NCBI GenBank assembly: GCA_028386065.3 | Contig: JAKUCV010005631.1 | Span: forward strand, 124,001-188,000 | Origin: Turnera subulata | Lineage: Eukaryota; Streptophyta; Magnoliopsida; Malpighiales; Passifloraceae | DNA: 64,000 bases | Reading direction: 5' to 3' | In this document: piece after piece, positions 10,861 through 22,603 of the stretch | Numbering within the stretch: position 1 is the stretch's first letter | How the letters are laid out: each line of letters opens with the position of its first letter | Program-made: the position numbers and the translations under genes | The notes under the pieces: generated by a model | What the model saw: the letters and a program-made list of their open reading frames with translations, nothing else | Told to the model about the DNA's origin: nothing | The model's database searches: none

Positions 10861-11956
10861 CTCCATTCGATTTCGTAGGTGAGAGGGCATCATTGGCGCC
10901 TGGTTCTCACAATATGATGTCTCACCCAGGCTCCAGTGATGGATACACACAGGTTGCCAATTTTTTTTGGGATGGTAGATGGGGCATCACTGTCATATCA
11001 TATCTATTCATACTTTCCTTCAATGTCCTATTGAATCATTGACTTCAACCATTATTGCCTTCTTATGTCATGAGCACACATAATTTTTTTACCTCTAGAA
11101 ACGGTTACAAAAATGAAAAATGAGTAAAATTGAAAATTTTATATAGCACATGTTGAAATTTAGAAATTGAAAACCTATTGTAATTAAAGCTTTCCATCTG
11201 CATATGATTCAAGACATAATCTGGATGCTCTTTGCAATACTTGTTAACATTTTGATTCGGTTCCATGTGCCGCTTATAACATCGAATTTCTCATCCACCC
11301 AAAATTGTCACGAAAAACATGCTACATCAAACAACATTGAAGATAATTAGGATTGTGTTTAACAAGATTAAATCATTATCCCTTTTTAATTTGACAATAT
11401 TGGACTCCAGAAAATGAAGACTAGAATTTAAAACCTAATTGTACCTCCATGTCGAACTCCCTCATCAATTCTCACACGCAGTAGGCAAGATCAACAACCC
11501 CGACTGAGAGCACCGCCCCAGCGATTATGGTTGTGAGCCTATGAGGATTTCGCTTCTCTTAGCTATAATTGGGCTAATTACGGTGGCCTGCGATTTATGA
11601 TCTTATTTCCCCAAAATATATTAGAATTCACTTACCTTTGGTGGAGACAGCTGATTCGATGATCCCGAGAATAGATAAATTAATCTCTTCCAAAAGAACC
11701 ATCATTCCAAAAAAATATTCCTAGATACATTGGAGGAGTCACATCGGTCTCATTTAAGCTCAATAACCTTGACGGAATATGCTTGCACGATAGTCGTAGA
11801 TTTAGCTAAACTTGTTCTTTATCACTCATTGTTTGAGAAATTAACTTAAGTTGTGAACTGGGTTTTTTTCCTTTTCTTCGGGACATTAGAGGCTCCCTCT
11901 CACTCACTTTTTTTGTACTCAATTTCATATCCTTTCCCGGGGAATAGGATCACAAA
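10861..11956. other. Intergenic, nothing recognised
   Basis: About 1.1 kb of AT-rich sequence. The 98-codon frame starting in the preceding module (10746-11042) has no recognisable domain. Confidence 0.45.
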
Positions 11957-14300
11957 TGTAACGACCCGACCAAATAAAGCCCAGCATACAGTGTATACAA
12001 CAGAAACTCTAGCTCAACAGCCCAAAATATAAACATCAGAAATCTGGCCCTTCGGCCCAACATAAAAAACCGTCATCCAATCTCAGGAACATCAATAACA
12101 TCACAACCGGCCCAAGGCCCAACAATAACAATAATCAGCACAGCGGAAGACTTTTAAAACTCACAAAGACACTGTATGCGACACTGATGCAAACTTTGGA
12201 TCCCAATCCTGGCAGAGGGTGCGCCGCAGCCTGTTTGGAATGCATCAAACCTGAACCACAAATAACTCAACCTACTGGATGAAAGCCCGCAGGTGAGGGG
12301 TGAGTCCGAAGTGCCCACCAACCATGGATAGACAATCAATATGCAACACTATAAATTACTCAAGGTCGAAAACACAGGCATAATAGCCAAAATAAACCAA
12401 TCCAAAGACTCGACCCAAAACTGGTCCAAGACCAAAAAGACTTAAACAAAATCCAATTTCCAATTTTATCTTTCTGGGCCCCGTCACGGATAAGCTAGGG
12501 TCGTACCAGGTTATCAACCTGCTCCTGGTGCCAGATAAAAAAGAACCTGGGATCAACATCCTAATAACAAACTCAGGGATCAACATCCCAATCAAACCGA
12601 CATCAACATGCCCAGCCCATCACAAGTAACCCAGATCATGGCCACCACAAAACAGTCTCAAACCATCCGGTCGTACCTCTACTTATCACGTGACAATCAT
12701 ATCATCATCATCCAAAAACCAAATCTCAGGATCAACATCCCTAACCAAAACACCGGGATAGACATCCTAATCCAAAACCGAGGATCGACATCCTTATCAC
12801 ATTTTATTATTTAATCCATTACTCTTTATACCAAAAGACACAGGGATAAACATCCAAAAACTCAAGCACGGGGATAAACATCCCAAAATCAAATCATGGG
12901 GATAAACATCCCAAAATCGATCAAGGCACTGGGATAAATATCCCGAATCAAACCACAGCAAATGCAACACTCAACAGTGCAACAATCATCAAACACAAAA
13001 ACCGAGTAATATAGGCACATATCGAAGGAAATCCATCCTCACCTTAGACGATTACTCAACTCTGAAGACAATAACCGGTCCAAAGCCGCCTCCTCGGGAA
13101 ACTGCCCGATATCAAAACCTATACAACAAAACAACATGCTCACATAAATGCTTATAATTGGTATACTATGATGCCATAAATTGTAAATTAAACTCATCGG
13201 TTAAACATCTCGATTATATATATATTATCATGAAATTATATTATACTTTTTTTTCAAAATTATTTCGTATGTATATAAGGTTACAAAAATATATTTCTAA
13301 AGCTATTAAATCAAAATATTTCATAAAATAATATACTTTTTCCAAATTAATAAACAACATAATTTTTTTGGAAGTTATATCACATATATGTATTTTTTCC
13401 AAAATTATTTCCATAAAATATATTACATGCTAAAATATAATTACCAAATATTATTATTTTTAGAAAATCTTATTTCCAGAAAATATAATCATTTAAACTT
13501 ATTTTCTGAAAATAGCTACGAATTTATAAATATACATATATATATTTTCCAAAGGTAAAATACTTTTCCAAACAATTATATATTAGAGTAATTATATATT
13601 TTCAAAACTATTACTTTTGTATACCATAAATACATATTTTCCAAAAGGTAATCAGTTACCATTATTTTCCAAGAAGAATAACATATATATAAATTTTCCA
13701 GAAAATATTTCCATGGTATATAATTTTTTCCAAATAATAATAGTTTTTCCAGAAAATATTTCCATGGTATATATATTTATATATATTTCCTCAAAATACC
13801 AGAATTAAATTGATTATAATTTTCTCAAATTAAATATATATATTTTTCATAATTACTTAGGTTTTTAGAAATTATAAATACATATATATATATATGCATA
13901 TATATTTTAAAAAAAAGAAATCCGGACTATGCAACCCAGGGAAGGCGCGACCCGGACCCAGGAGAAACGGGTCGATGCAACCCGGCCTTACCTTACGCGG
14001 GTTTCAGAGGCGGCGACGGCGCAACAACGCGAGGGAGGATGAGCGAGCACAGCAGCGGCTTGAAGCGGCGCGAGGGCGGCGGAAAGAAGGCGCGGCGTCG
14101 TCGGCAAGAGGCGGCAGGCGCGGGGAAGCTGGATCCGCGGGTTCTCCGTCGGGTCAACGGCGCGTCACGGCTCGTCAGGCGGCGAAAGAGCACTGGGGCG
14201 ACGGGGACAAGTCGGCGACGGCGAGAGGAAGGCCATGGTGGCGGCGGTGGCGTGCATGGCGGCGCGAGACAGCTTCGCGTGAACAGTGACCCGAGTCCAA
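11957..14300 (-). mobile_element. Truncated long gypsy LTR
   Basis: The plus strand starts TGTAACGACCCGACC, so the element ends ...GGTCGTTACA on the minus strand, as the related LTRs end in GTCGGGTCG/GGGGCG plus TTxCA. It then matches, in reverse complement and in order, the LTRs at 16.8-17.8 and 20.7-26.4 kb: the motif with ACACTGTATGC, the CCTGCAGGTGAGGG-like block, the GGCACCAGGAGCAGG block, the GGGAT-N4-ATCCC array (12530-12960), an AT-rich stretch, and a GC-rich block (13915-14297). The expected 5' part with TATA box and TGTAACAG terminus is missing; the match stops near 14300. No internal domain is attached. Confidence 0.8.
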
Positions 14301-15339
14301 AAAAGGAATTTGGAAAGGAAAGAAATTGTCAAAATCTTGTAATAAAATTTTTTTGTAATAAAAATTCTAATTATAGAAATAATTAATATAAGAAAAGATG
14401 AAGTGGAATATGAACAAAATCATCCAATGTACAAATGCCACATATGTTTGTAAAAGTCTCTTAGTAAGAAAATCTTTGTAACTCTAGCATTATTGAATTG
14501 TTTTAACTTTCATAAAACAAGACACGAGTCACCACCAAAGAGAAGTCTCTGATTTAAAATATATATATATATAGATTAGGTGAAAGTTGGACCTGAAGTA
14601 GTAGTATTACTATGCAAAAATGTGGAGTATTTATTACACTTTTCTTTCTCTTACAATTTAGAATTTAAGATTTTAGGGATCATACTGCGAATTAATGGAT
14701 GCATCTCTTTCACAATTTCACAAATAAAAACAGATTTCTACGCCTTTCAATTTTAGTTGAAGGGTGAACTTTTAGATTTCTAATTTTCACTAAAAGCATT
14801 ACAAAACAAAATTCAATCTCCAATACAAACCGAGATCGTTGGTAGAAGGATGATAGTATTATCAAGGGATTTAGTCCAAGCCACTGATTCCATCGGACCA
14901 AATGATTACTTGGCAGAGAAAAGATCAAGTGGATTTTTGGTCTCGGTACTCGCTTCAAATTTAAATGGGATCATTGTAACTAATTTTTGTGAATTTTGAT
15001 AATTGTACTATCACTTTTTCATTAAATTTGGTGCTTCTGGACATGTGTCATCATTTGATTGGTTAAGTCATCATGTGGGATTTAAATTGGACCAATTGGG
15101 TGATGACATTGTGAGGACCCGGGCATGAGATGAATCCCTCTCTGCCTCCTCACCTTATTTGTTTACTTTTCATAGGGAAAATCGGGAAAAACCATATGCA
15201 TCACCCATTCTATGATACAAAAGAGGAAAAATAGAAAGACAAACCGTAGTTTTCTTCTCCTTTCTCAGTTGCAGTCCGCCGTCAACACACCTTCCTTGGC
15301 GATTTTGCCACCATTACGCTTCCATCACCTTCAATTTTA
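14301..15339. other. Intergenic, nothing recognised
   Basis: AT-rich. The last 200 bases form the leader or LTR margin of the copia fragment that follows. Confidence 0.45.
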
Positions 15340-15700
15340 TATCACGTTATCAGCATGAGCCTGCAGCCGACTAAGGTACTTAATTCTCACACTTTTCTTG
15401 TTTTTGCTTCCTCCTAACTTGTTTTTGTTTCCTCCTAATTATTATTACTATGGCAAATCTTACAAAACTTAATTTTGAGGTCGTTGATATTTATGGACGA
15501 AATTATGTGTCACACGCATTAGATGCTGAAATGCATTTAGACACTAAATGATCTGGGAGACACCATAAAATCTGGTCACACTAGGTCCAGAGCTGTGTCT
15601 AGTCAACATAAGGCGAAAGCTATAATTTTTCTTCGCCATCATCTTCATGACAGCTTAAAGACTGAATATCTTACTGTCAAAGATATTTATTGCGAAGTGC
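15340..15700 (+). pseudogene. Copia leader and 5' end of gag
   Basis: CACGTTATCAGCA (about 15343-15355) resembles the LTR-leader junction also seen at 9.29 kb. From the ATG at 15450 the plus strand reads MANLTKLNFEVVDIYGRNY, then LDAEMHLDTK and a stop, followed in another frame by KAKAIIFLRHHLHDSLK and EYLTVKD. This is the N-terminal gag of a widespread plant copia family. The element is cut off after about 80 codons with a stop and a frameshift. Confidence 0.8.
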
Positions 15701-16800
15701 GAACAAACAAAAAGATACTTATATTGTAGAGGAATTTGGTAGGTTGAGGGTATAGCTTAAGGGAATACCTTAATTAAGAGGAATTTTACTACTCGTCTGA
15801 TGTCTTAACGTTCAACAACGTGGTAGGTCATGGGCGGTGTCCGATGCTTTAATGTTCAACAACGTGGTTGTCATGGTTCTGTGTGTGTCGGTATGCGAAG
15901 CTGGGGCTGACAGGATATATACATAAAGCTCGTGGCCCCTGCTGTGAGAAAGCCATGATTTTTGTGGCAATATCCTGCATGCATGCAGCAAAAATTGAAC
16001 ATTATAAGTGTTTGAGAAGAAACCATATAAAGAATCAAAAGAAATGCAAGCTCAGGGAATTGGGGCAATGCAGATTTGAAACTAAAGAAGCATGTCACTA
16101 TGTCAGGAAAAGCAGAGTTAGGAGAACCAGCCTGTGCGCGTTTGTTCTCTTTGGTCAATTATCTAACACTGACCTTAGAAAAAATAAGAGTTCCCTGAGC
16201 CCCTGCCCGCAGGTTACCTACCCGTGGATTGGATTTGGAGATAATTCCCTCGATTAGATTAACTTTTTTTAAAAGAAAAAATACATAGAATTTTACTAAC
16301 AAATCACAGATGAGAATTTTTTAAAAGAAAATTCAATTTTTTTTTTTGTGAATATCGGTAAAAATTTCGTTGCATAGTTATAGCTTTTTCCTATTTTATA
16401 TGTGATTCTCACCAGATATGGCCTTTTTGTTTGTTCGCATTTCGGAGACCTTGATGTGTATGGTCCCCAAAAGATACTTATATTGTAGAGGAATTTGGTA
16501 GGTTGAGGGTATAGCTTAAGGGTATACCTTAATTAAGAGGAATTTTACTACTCGTCTGAAGTCTTAACGTTCAACAACAACGTGGTAGGTCATAGGCGGT
16601 GTCCGATGCTTTAATGTTCAACAACGTGGTTGTCTTGGTTCTGTGTGTGTCGGTGTGCGAAGCTGGGGCGTAGAATGAATTGCAGAAAGTTTATGTTTGG
16701 AAAACTAAATTTGATGGCTTTTCTGCGCTCATGTCAATTTGATGGCTTTTCTACGTTCATATCATCAAAACATCCAACTCCTATGCATATAGTTAAATGT
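15701..16800. repeat. Duplicated noncoding block and inverted repeat arm
   Basis: Two passages about 790 bp apart (15700-15900 and 16480-16680) are near copies: AAAAGATACTTATATTGTAG, TAGCTTAAGGG, GAATTTTACTACTCGTCTGA and a repeated TCAACAACGTGG. The right copy leads into the arm at 16630-16800 that is the inverse of 10440-10560. No gene is recognised; the frame at 15868-16257 carries no domain I know. Confidence 0.65.
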
Positions 16801-17829
16801 GATGGATTTTGGGATGTTTATTCCCATGATTTGATTTTGGGATATTTATGTCCATGATTTGATTTTGGGATGTTTATCTCCATGCATTGAGTTTTGGGTT
16901 GTTTATCTCTGTGTCTTTTTGGTATAAAGAATAATGGATTAAATAATAAAATATGATAAGGATGTCGATCCTTGGTTTTGGATTGGGATGTCTATCCAGG
17001 TGATTTGGTTAGGGATGTTGATCTTTGAAATTTGGTTTTTGGATGATGGTGATATAATTGTCACGTGGTAAGTAGAGGTACGACCGGATGGTTAGAGACT
17101 GTTTTGTGGTGGCCATGATCTGGGTTACTTGTGATGGGCTGGGCATGTTGATGTTGGTTTGATTGGGATGTTGATCCCTGAGTTTGTTATTAGGATGTTG
17201 ATCCCAGGTTCTTTTTTATCTGGCACCAGGAGCAGGTTGATAACCTGGTACGACCTTAGCTTATCCGTGACGGGGCCCGGAAAGATAAAATTGGAAATTG
17301 GATTTTGTTTAAATCTTTTTGGTCTTGGACCAGTTTTGGGTCGAGTCTTTTGGATTGGTATATTTTGGCTGTTATGGTTGTTTTCGACCTTGAGTATTTT
17401 TTAGTGTTGCATATTGATTGTCTATCCATGGTTGGTGGGCACTTCGGACTCATCCCTCACCCTCACCCCTCACCTGCGGGCTTTCATCCCGTAGGTTGAG
17501 TTATTTGTGGTTCAGGTATGATGCATTCCAGACAGGCTGCGGCGTTATCCCTCAGACAGGACTCGGATCCATTAGTTTGCATCAGGTTTTGCATATGGTG
17601 ATATTGAGATTAAATGCTTCCGTTGTGCTATATTTTGGGTCCCCGGCTCGGGTGACGTGTTTTCGATATTGGGCCGATGGGCCGGATTTATGTGTCGATG
17701 TCTCCGAGATCGGGTGACGTGTATTCATGTTGGGCCGTTATTGCTGTTATTTATATTGTTTGTGCCACGTGTCGGCACTGTTGTCCGGTAAATACTGTGA
17801 GTCGGGTAATTAGAAGTCGGGTCGTTTCA
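16801..17829 (+). mobile_element. 3' part of a long gypsy LTR (left duplicate)
   Basis: It contains the GGGAT-N4-ATCCC array, the GGCACCAGGAGCAGG block, the ACCTGCGGGCTTTC block and ends GGGTCGTTTCA. It is nearly identical to 25387-26418 and is followed by the same flanking DNA. The 5' two thirds of the LTR are absent; the left junction at about 16800 marks the duplication breakpoint. Confidence 0.85.
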
Positions 17830-19715
17830 TGAGGGGTCAAAATCAAAATATGTATTATTAGTGGACGTTTATGCATTCAACAGGTGAGGATTTCAATTTT
17901 TTTTCATCCAAGTGAGGACTTCAATTTTGAACACTTTAGCCTGGTATCACTAAATTGACCTAATTTTGAAAATTAGTCTACTAAATTGATCCACATGAAA
18001 GAATTAATATATTAACTTGATCTAATTACAAATTCATATATAAAATTGAGTATTATGCCTTTTTAAAATTATATGATATTATCGAGCGGTCATGTCGATT
18101 TGACCGCAACATGATGACGGGTTATCAGAAATAGATTTCTCATCCATCCAAATATTGGTCCTAAATAATTAGCCACATCCAACAACCGTGCAATTTAAAA
18201 TTTTGGTAGCCCATGTGGAAGCTGCAACATATCTTTGTCAGCAATAATTGCATTTTTTTTTCGACCAAAAAAAATAATTGCATTTTTTTTACTTTGTCCT
18301 ATTTCTTTTCCCATAGTGTGTTCCTTTACAGAATCACAAAGTCCCATAATACACCAATTGTGGCTCACTAAAACCAGTAGCTCTTTAAAATTTGCTAAAT
18401 TACTTTCACATACATCAATTAATGAATCATAAAAGTTTGAAAATCCAGCATCTCGTAAACATAATAAGATTGGTGAATCTAAACCTAATAGCTTAATGGC
18501 TACTTGAACTAATCCTATATGCAGAAATCTATGCTTTTGTTATGTCTATTAATGTTTGATGATCTTAATAATTCAACTCATTCGTTTGTGATCGAGCTTT
18601 ATGTGGATTGGACAAAAAAACGGCATTTGCATAATCGATTAGTTCTGATTTGGATCCATATGGATAAAAGGCCTTGTCGGCATGAAAACGGGGTTGAATT
18701 GAAGCCACGTGACGGCGTTTTGAACACCAGGAAGGAGTCCAAATTGGGGCAGGGTCCACGTTAGCTCATACCCGGGCCGAAACCCTTGACTGTCCTGCCC
18801 AAGAAATGTCGGGATACATGCTTGACTCAGAAAAAGTTCTGGGTACACGATTGACGAAATGTGCAAAGTACGGGTATCAACAGTACCAAAAACCCCAAAT
18901 ACATTTATACTACACATGACAACTGGTACGCAGTGAGTATTATAGATTTTTTCGGCACTTAATAAGTAACATTTAATTTGTACAGATTATCCATGTGAGT
19001 CACAAAAGAACATTCAAGAAAAGCAAAGGTACACTAGATTTATATATATGGCCAGTTAGACAGCGTTGAACTTGAGGACCATACGCATTGATATAAGGTA
19101 GCTACCAAGTATCAATCACCTCATTGATATAAGTACCTTTTGGGGCCATAAGCATAATCCACACCACTTGCACTGTCAAAAATTGGAGTGGACATTTAGA
19201 TTTATCATTTATGGAATCCAACATCCTACCTCTGCATTATAGCAGCGGTCAAGCCAATGGTACAATGTCCCCACTTCACATTATCATGATAGGAGGCATC
19301 ACTGACATTAGGAAGATGCCTTATATACTGAAACATTTTCTAAATTAATTTAACTAGTAAACTATCCGGGCATTTCATACCTACTTAGTTTGTGTTTGTG
19401 TTTGGTTCTTTTGTTTCAAAAAAAAAAAATCGGACTCTATATTGGCCCTAAATAAATTTCTCATCCATCCAAATTTTGGCCCTAAATAATTAGCCACATC
19501 CAACAACCGTGCAATTTTAAATTTTGGCAGGCCATGTGGAAGCTGCAACATATCTTTGTCACCAATAATTGCATTTTTTTACTTTATCCTATTTCTTTTC
19601 CCATAGTGTGTTCCTTCCTTGTATATATTTTACACCATCTGTGGAGGGATACGATATCTGGAAAACGTTTTTGGCTCATGCGGAGTTAGTGGACAAGTGG
19701 ATAACGTTTCTTTCG
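16801..19715 (+). repeat. Segmental duplication, left copy
   Basis: This block recurs at 25387-28215 with a constant offset of about 8.59 kb. It comprises the LTR 3' part, 1.6 kb of unique-looking flanking DNA, and the dispersed module at 18133-18330. Up to about 19434 the copies differ only by scattered substitutions and small indels. Beyond that they still match (a second module at 19456-19640, then GTGGAGGGATAC and GGACAAGTGGATAAC) but with a deletion in the right copy. The paired frames at 18565-18759 and 27151-27345 are conserved simply because the block is recent. Confidence 0.9.
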
Positions 19716-20099
19716 AGGGACACAGGACGTCCTCGTGATCATCGCCTTGCAAGTTAACAGATGTCTTTTTCATGAGGAAAATCGACGTCACCGTTAGCTG
19801 TGCATGTTACATTTCTCGGGATCGAGGATGTTTACGATCGATATGAGCGTTGATCATGAAAAATGAGTTTTGTTTTGTTTTTAATTTCTTTATGTTGGTC
19901 TTACTTCCTTTTATTGGTTCTATTTTTAACATCTTTATGTTTGATTTTATTTTTCCTTCTTGATGGTTTTGTTTTACTTTTAAATATTTTGCTTTTCTGT
20001 TGAACATGTGTTTTCATATCTTAACAAGAAATTTGTTTTAAAGAAAAGTTGTTTTATTTTATTTCTTCTTAAAGTTTTACAATACAGAGAAGAAGTAGT
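19716..20099. other. AT-rich margin of a gypsy internal region
   Basis: T-rich sequence without coding potential, lying between the duplicated block and the antisense ORF. It probably belongs to the 3' untranslated part of the gypsy element whose LTR starts at 20663. Confidence 0.4.
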
Positions 20100-20477
20100 C
20101 TATTGAGTTACATGCTTCTCAAGGTCTTTTACAAGTTTTTGGATGTTTTTCATGTGAGGAAAGAGTTCCGCACATGCTAGCTCTATCTGCATCACCGCCG
20201 AGCTGAACTTCTTCAGTGAAGTGTTCAGTTGCGTCAGTGTCTGCAATGGAGTATCGCTGGGAGCAGTTGCTTTGCTCTTCCTATCCTCAGCTTTCTTGTT
20301 GGCACGCTTCTCTCGCCGTCTTGGGGAGACCACCATATCTTCCTTCAGACTGATGATGTTTGTCTTGAACCTCTTCTTGGGAGGTTCTTCATCGGAGTCT
20401 GTTTGGAAAGCAGTACCACCGATATAGCTATTATCCTCGGAGTCTGAGGTGGTTCTTGTTCTTAGTGGAGAGTCCAT
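20100..20477 (-). CDS. Antisense ORF upstream of a gypsy 3' LTR; basic, NLS-like, helical C-terminus
   Basis: From the ATG at 20477 the minus strand encodes 125 residues. The N-terminal third is Ser/Asp/Glu-rich (TSDSEDNSY, then TDSDEE). It is followed by two basic clusters, PPKKRFK (about residues 32-38) and RRREKRANKK (about 54-63), that look like nuclear localisation signals. The C-terminal 50 residues are heptad-like and predicted helical. I recognise no family. The frame stays open upstream into the LTR, but a TATA box at 20511-20520 fits the 20477 start. The ORF ends 185 bp outside the LTR and runs opposite to it. Antisense ORFs before the 3' LTR are known in Tat-lineage plant gypsy elements; whether this one is homologous is untested. 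It may be a chance frame. Confidence 0.5.
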   Translation of the reverse strand: MDSPLRTRTTSDSEDNSYIGGTAFQTDSDEEPPKKRFKTNIISLKEDMVVSPRRREKRANKKAEDRKSKATAPSDTPLQTLTQLNTSLKKFSSAVMQIELACAELFPHMKNIQKLVKDLEKHVTQ

Positions 20478-20510
20478 GGCTGAGAGTGAGTTCTCAGCTA
20501 TGAGGTTCGG

Positions 20511-20520
20511 TTTATATAAG
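20511..20520 (-). promoter_or_regulatory. TATA box for the antisense ORF
   Basis: The minus strand reads CTTATATAAA here, 34-43 bases before the ATG at 20477. Initiation about 30 bases downstream would leave a 5' leader of only some 5-10 bases, so either the leader is very short or a later start is used. Confidence 0.5.
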
Positions 20521-20619
20521 CGGAGGAGATGTCGCTTAAGGGTATAAGCGGTATCTCGCGTTGAGTTTGGACACCTGGTAGAGTGTACTAGAAGCTTATC
20601 GTGGTAGGACACACGGATA

Positions 20620-20662
20620 AGACGGAATTTCGAGGACGAAATTCTTTTTAAGGTGGGTAGAA
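20620..20662 (+). pseudogene. C-terminal tail of gypsy pol and polypurine tract
   Basis: The plus strand encodes RNFEDEILFKVGRM and stops at the LTR edge, a tail often seen at the end of Ty3/gypsy chromovirus polyproteins. It overlaps the purine-rich AAGGTGGGTAGAA (20650-20662), the expected polypurine tract directly before the LTR. The rest of the polyprotein has been lost. Confidence 0.65.
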
Positions 20663-21655
20663 TGTAACAGCCCAGGTAAAAATCCAAATTTTTACTGGGA
20701 CTGTAAAAGTCGTTATACAGTGATTTACCTTTGAATTTAATCTTGGGTAATTAATTCAAGGTAAATCGGGTATCGTTTTTCGAAGCCGAGGTTTTTTTCC
20801 GCGCTCGTGATTTTTCCGTGGATTTTTCGGACCTAAGTTGGTATTTTTCGGGTCCGGAAAGCCTCAGAAAAATCACACCGGAAAATAACCAGGGGTATGC
20901 CGTTATTTTCTGGTCCCGCCTGGACACCACCTTGCATTATTGAGCCGCCTCAAAAATGCAAGGCGGCGCCACCTTTGCTGCTGTGCACATCGTTATAAAG
21001 AGGAAGAAAGCAGGAGAAGAGAAGAAGAGAAGAAGAAAAAGAAAAAGAGAGAAAAGAAGATAGGAAAAAAAAGAGGAAAAAAGGAAAAAAAAAGAAAGAA
21101 GGAAAAAAAAACAGAGAGGAAGAAAGAATAGGAAAAAAAAATGAGAGGAAAAAAATGCAAAAAACAAGAAAAAAAGGGTGAAGGAGAAAAATAGAAAGAA
21201 AAAAAAGAAAATAGAAAAAAAAAAAAGAAAACCCGGAAGTGAACAGTGCCGTCACCCTTCCTCTCGGGTCACTGTTCAAGCGAAGCAGTCTCGCGCCGCC
21301 ATGCACGCCACCGCCGCCACGATGGCCTTCCTCTCGCCATTGCCGACTTGTCCCCGCCGCCCAGTGCTCTTCCGCCGCCTGACGGGTCGTGACGCGCCGT
21401 TGACCCGACGGAGAACCCGCGGATACAGCTTCCCCTCGCCTGCAGCCTCTTGCCGACGACGCCGCGCCTCCTTTCCGCCGCCCTCGAGCCGCCCGATGCC
21501 GCTGCTGTGCTCGCTCATCCTTCCCTCGCGTTGTTGCGCCGTCGCCGCCTCTGAACCCGCGTAAGGTAAAGCCGGGTCGCATCGACCCCGTTTCTCCTGG
21601 GTCCGGGTCGCGCCTTCCCTGGGTTGCACAGTCCGGATTTCTTTTTTTTTTAAAA

Positions 21656-21688
<33 letters not shown>

Positions 21689-22603
21689 TAATAATTTCTG
21701 AAAACCTAAGTAATTATGAAAAATATATATATTTATTTTGAGAAAATTATAATCATTTTACTTCTGGTATTTTGAGGAAATATATATAAATCATTTGATA
21801 AATAATTAAGTTATGTTTTAGAAAAACTATTATTATTTGGAAAAAAATATATACCATGGAAATATTTTCTGGAAAAATTATATATATGTTATTCTTCCTG
21901 GAAAATAATGGTAACTGATTACCTTTTGGAAAATATGCATTTATGGTATACAAAAGTAATAGTTTTGAAATATATAATTACTCTAATATATAATTGTTTG
22001 GAAAAGTATTTTACCTTTGGAAAATATATATATGTATATTTGTAAATTCGTAGTTATTTTGAGAAAATAAGTTTAAAAGATTATATTTTCTGGAAATATG
22101 ATTTTCTAAAAATATTAATATTTGGTAATTATATTTTAGCAAGTAATATATTTTATGGAAATAATTTTGGAAAAAATACATATATGTGATATAACTTCCA
22201 AAAAAATTATGTTGTTTATTAATTTGGAAAAAGTATATTATTTTATGAAATATTTTGATTTAATAGCTTTAGAAATATATTTTTGTAACCTTATATAAAT
22301 ACGAAATAATTTCAAAAAAAAGTATAATTATGATAAAAGGATAATTTCATGCTAATATATATATAATCGAGATGTTTAACCGATGAGTTTAATTTACAAT
22401 TTATATCATCATAGCATACCAATTATTTGCATTTATGTCAGTATGTTGTTTTGTTGTATAGGTTTTGATATCGGGCAGTTTCCCGAGGAGCCGGCTTTGG
22501 ACCGGTTATTGTCTTCAGAGTTGAGTAATCGTCAAAGGTGAGGATGGATTTCCTTCGATATGTGCCTATATTACTCGGTTGTTATGTTTGCTGATTGTTG
22601 CAC
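20663..22603 (+). mobile_element. Gypsy 3' LTR, left part (interrupted by a solo LTR)
   Basis: It starts TGTAACAGCCC directly after a polypurine tract. In order it holds a TATA box (TTATAAAG, 20993-21000), a purine-rich tract (21000-21235), a GC-rich block opening with GTGAACAGTG (21240-21640), an AT-rich stretch (21645-22400) and the conserved CGAGGAGCCGGC block near 22490. It stops at the 5-bp target TGCAC (22599-22603), where another LTR of the same family has inserted. It resumes at 25370. Rejoined length is about 2990 bp. Frames within the GC block are compositional. Confidence 0.88.

Noticed and set aside
12530..12960. Possible CRISPR-like direct repeat array
   Set aside because: Spacing is irregular, spacers are not unique, and the same array sits in other LTR copies of a plant retroelement.
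20950..21666. 238-codon minus-strand frame over the gypsy LTR
   Set aside because: It consists of the complement of the homopurine tract and GC block; composition explains the open frame, and the other LTR copies do not keep it.
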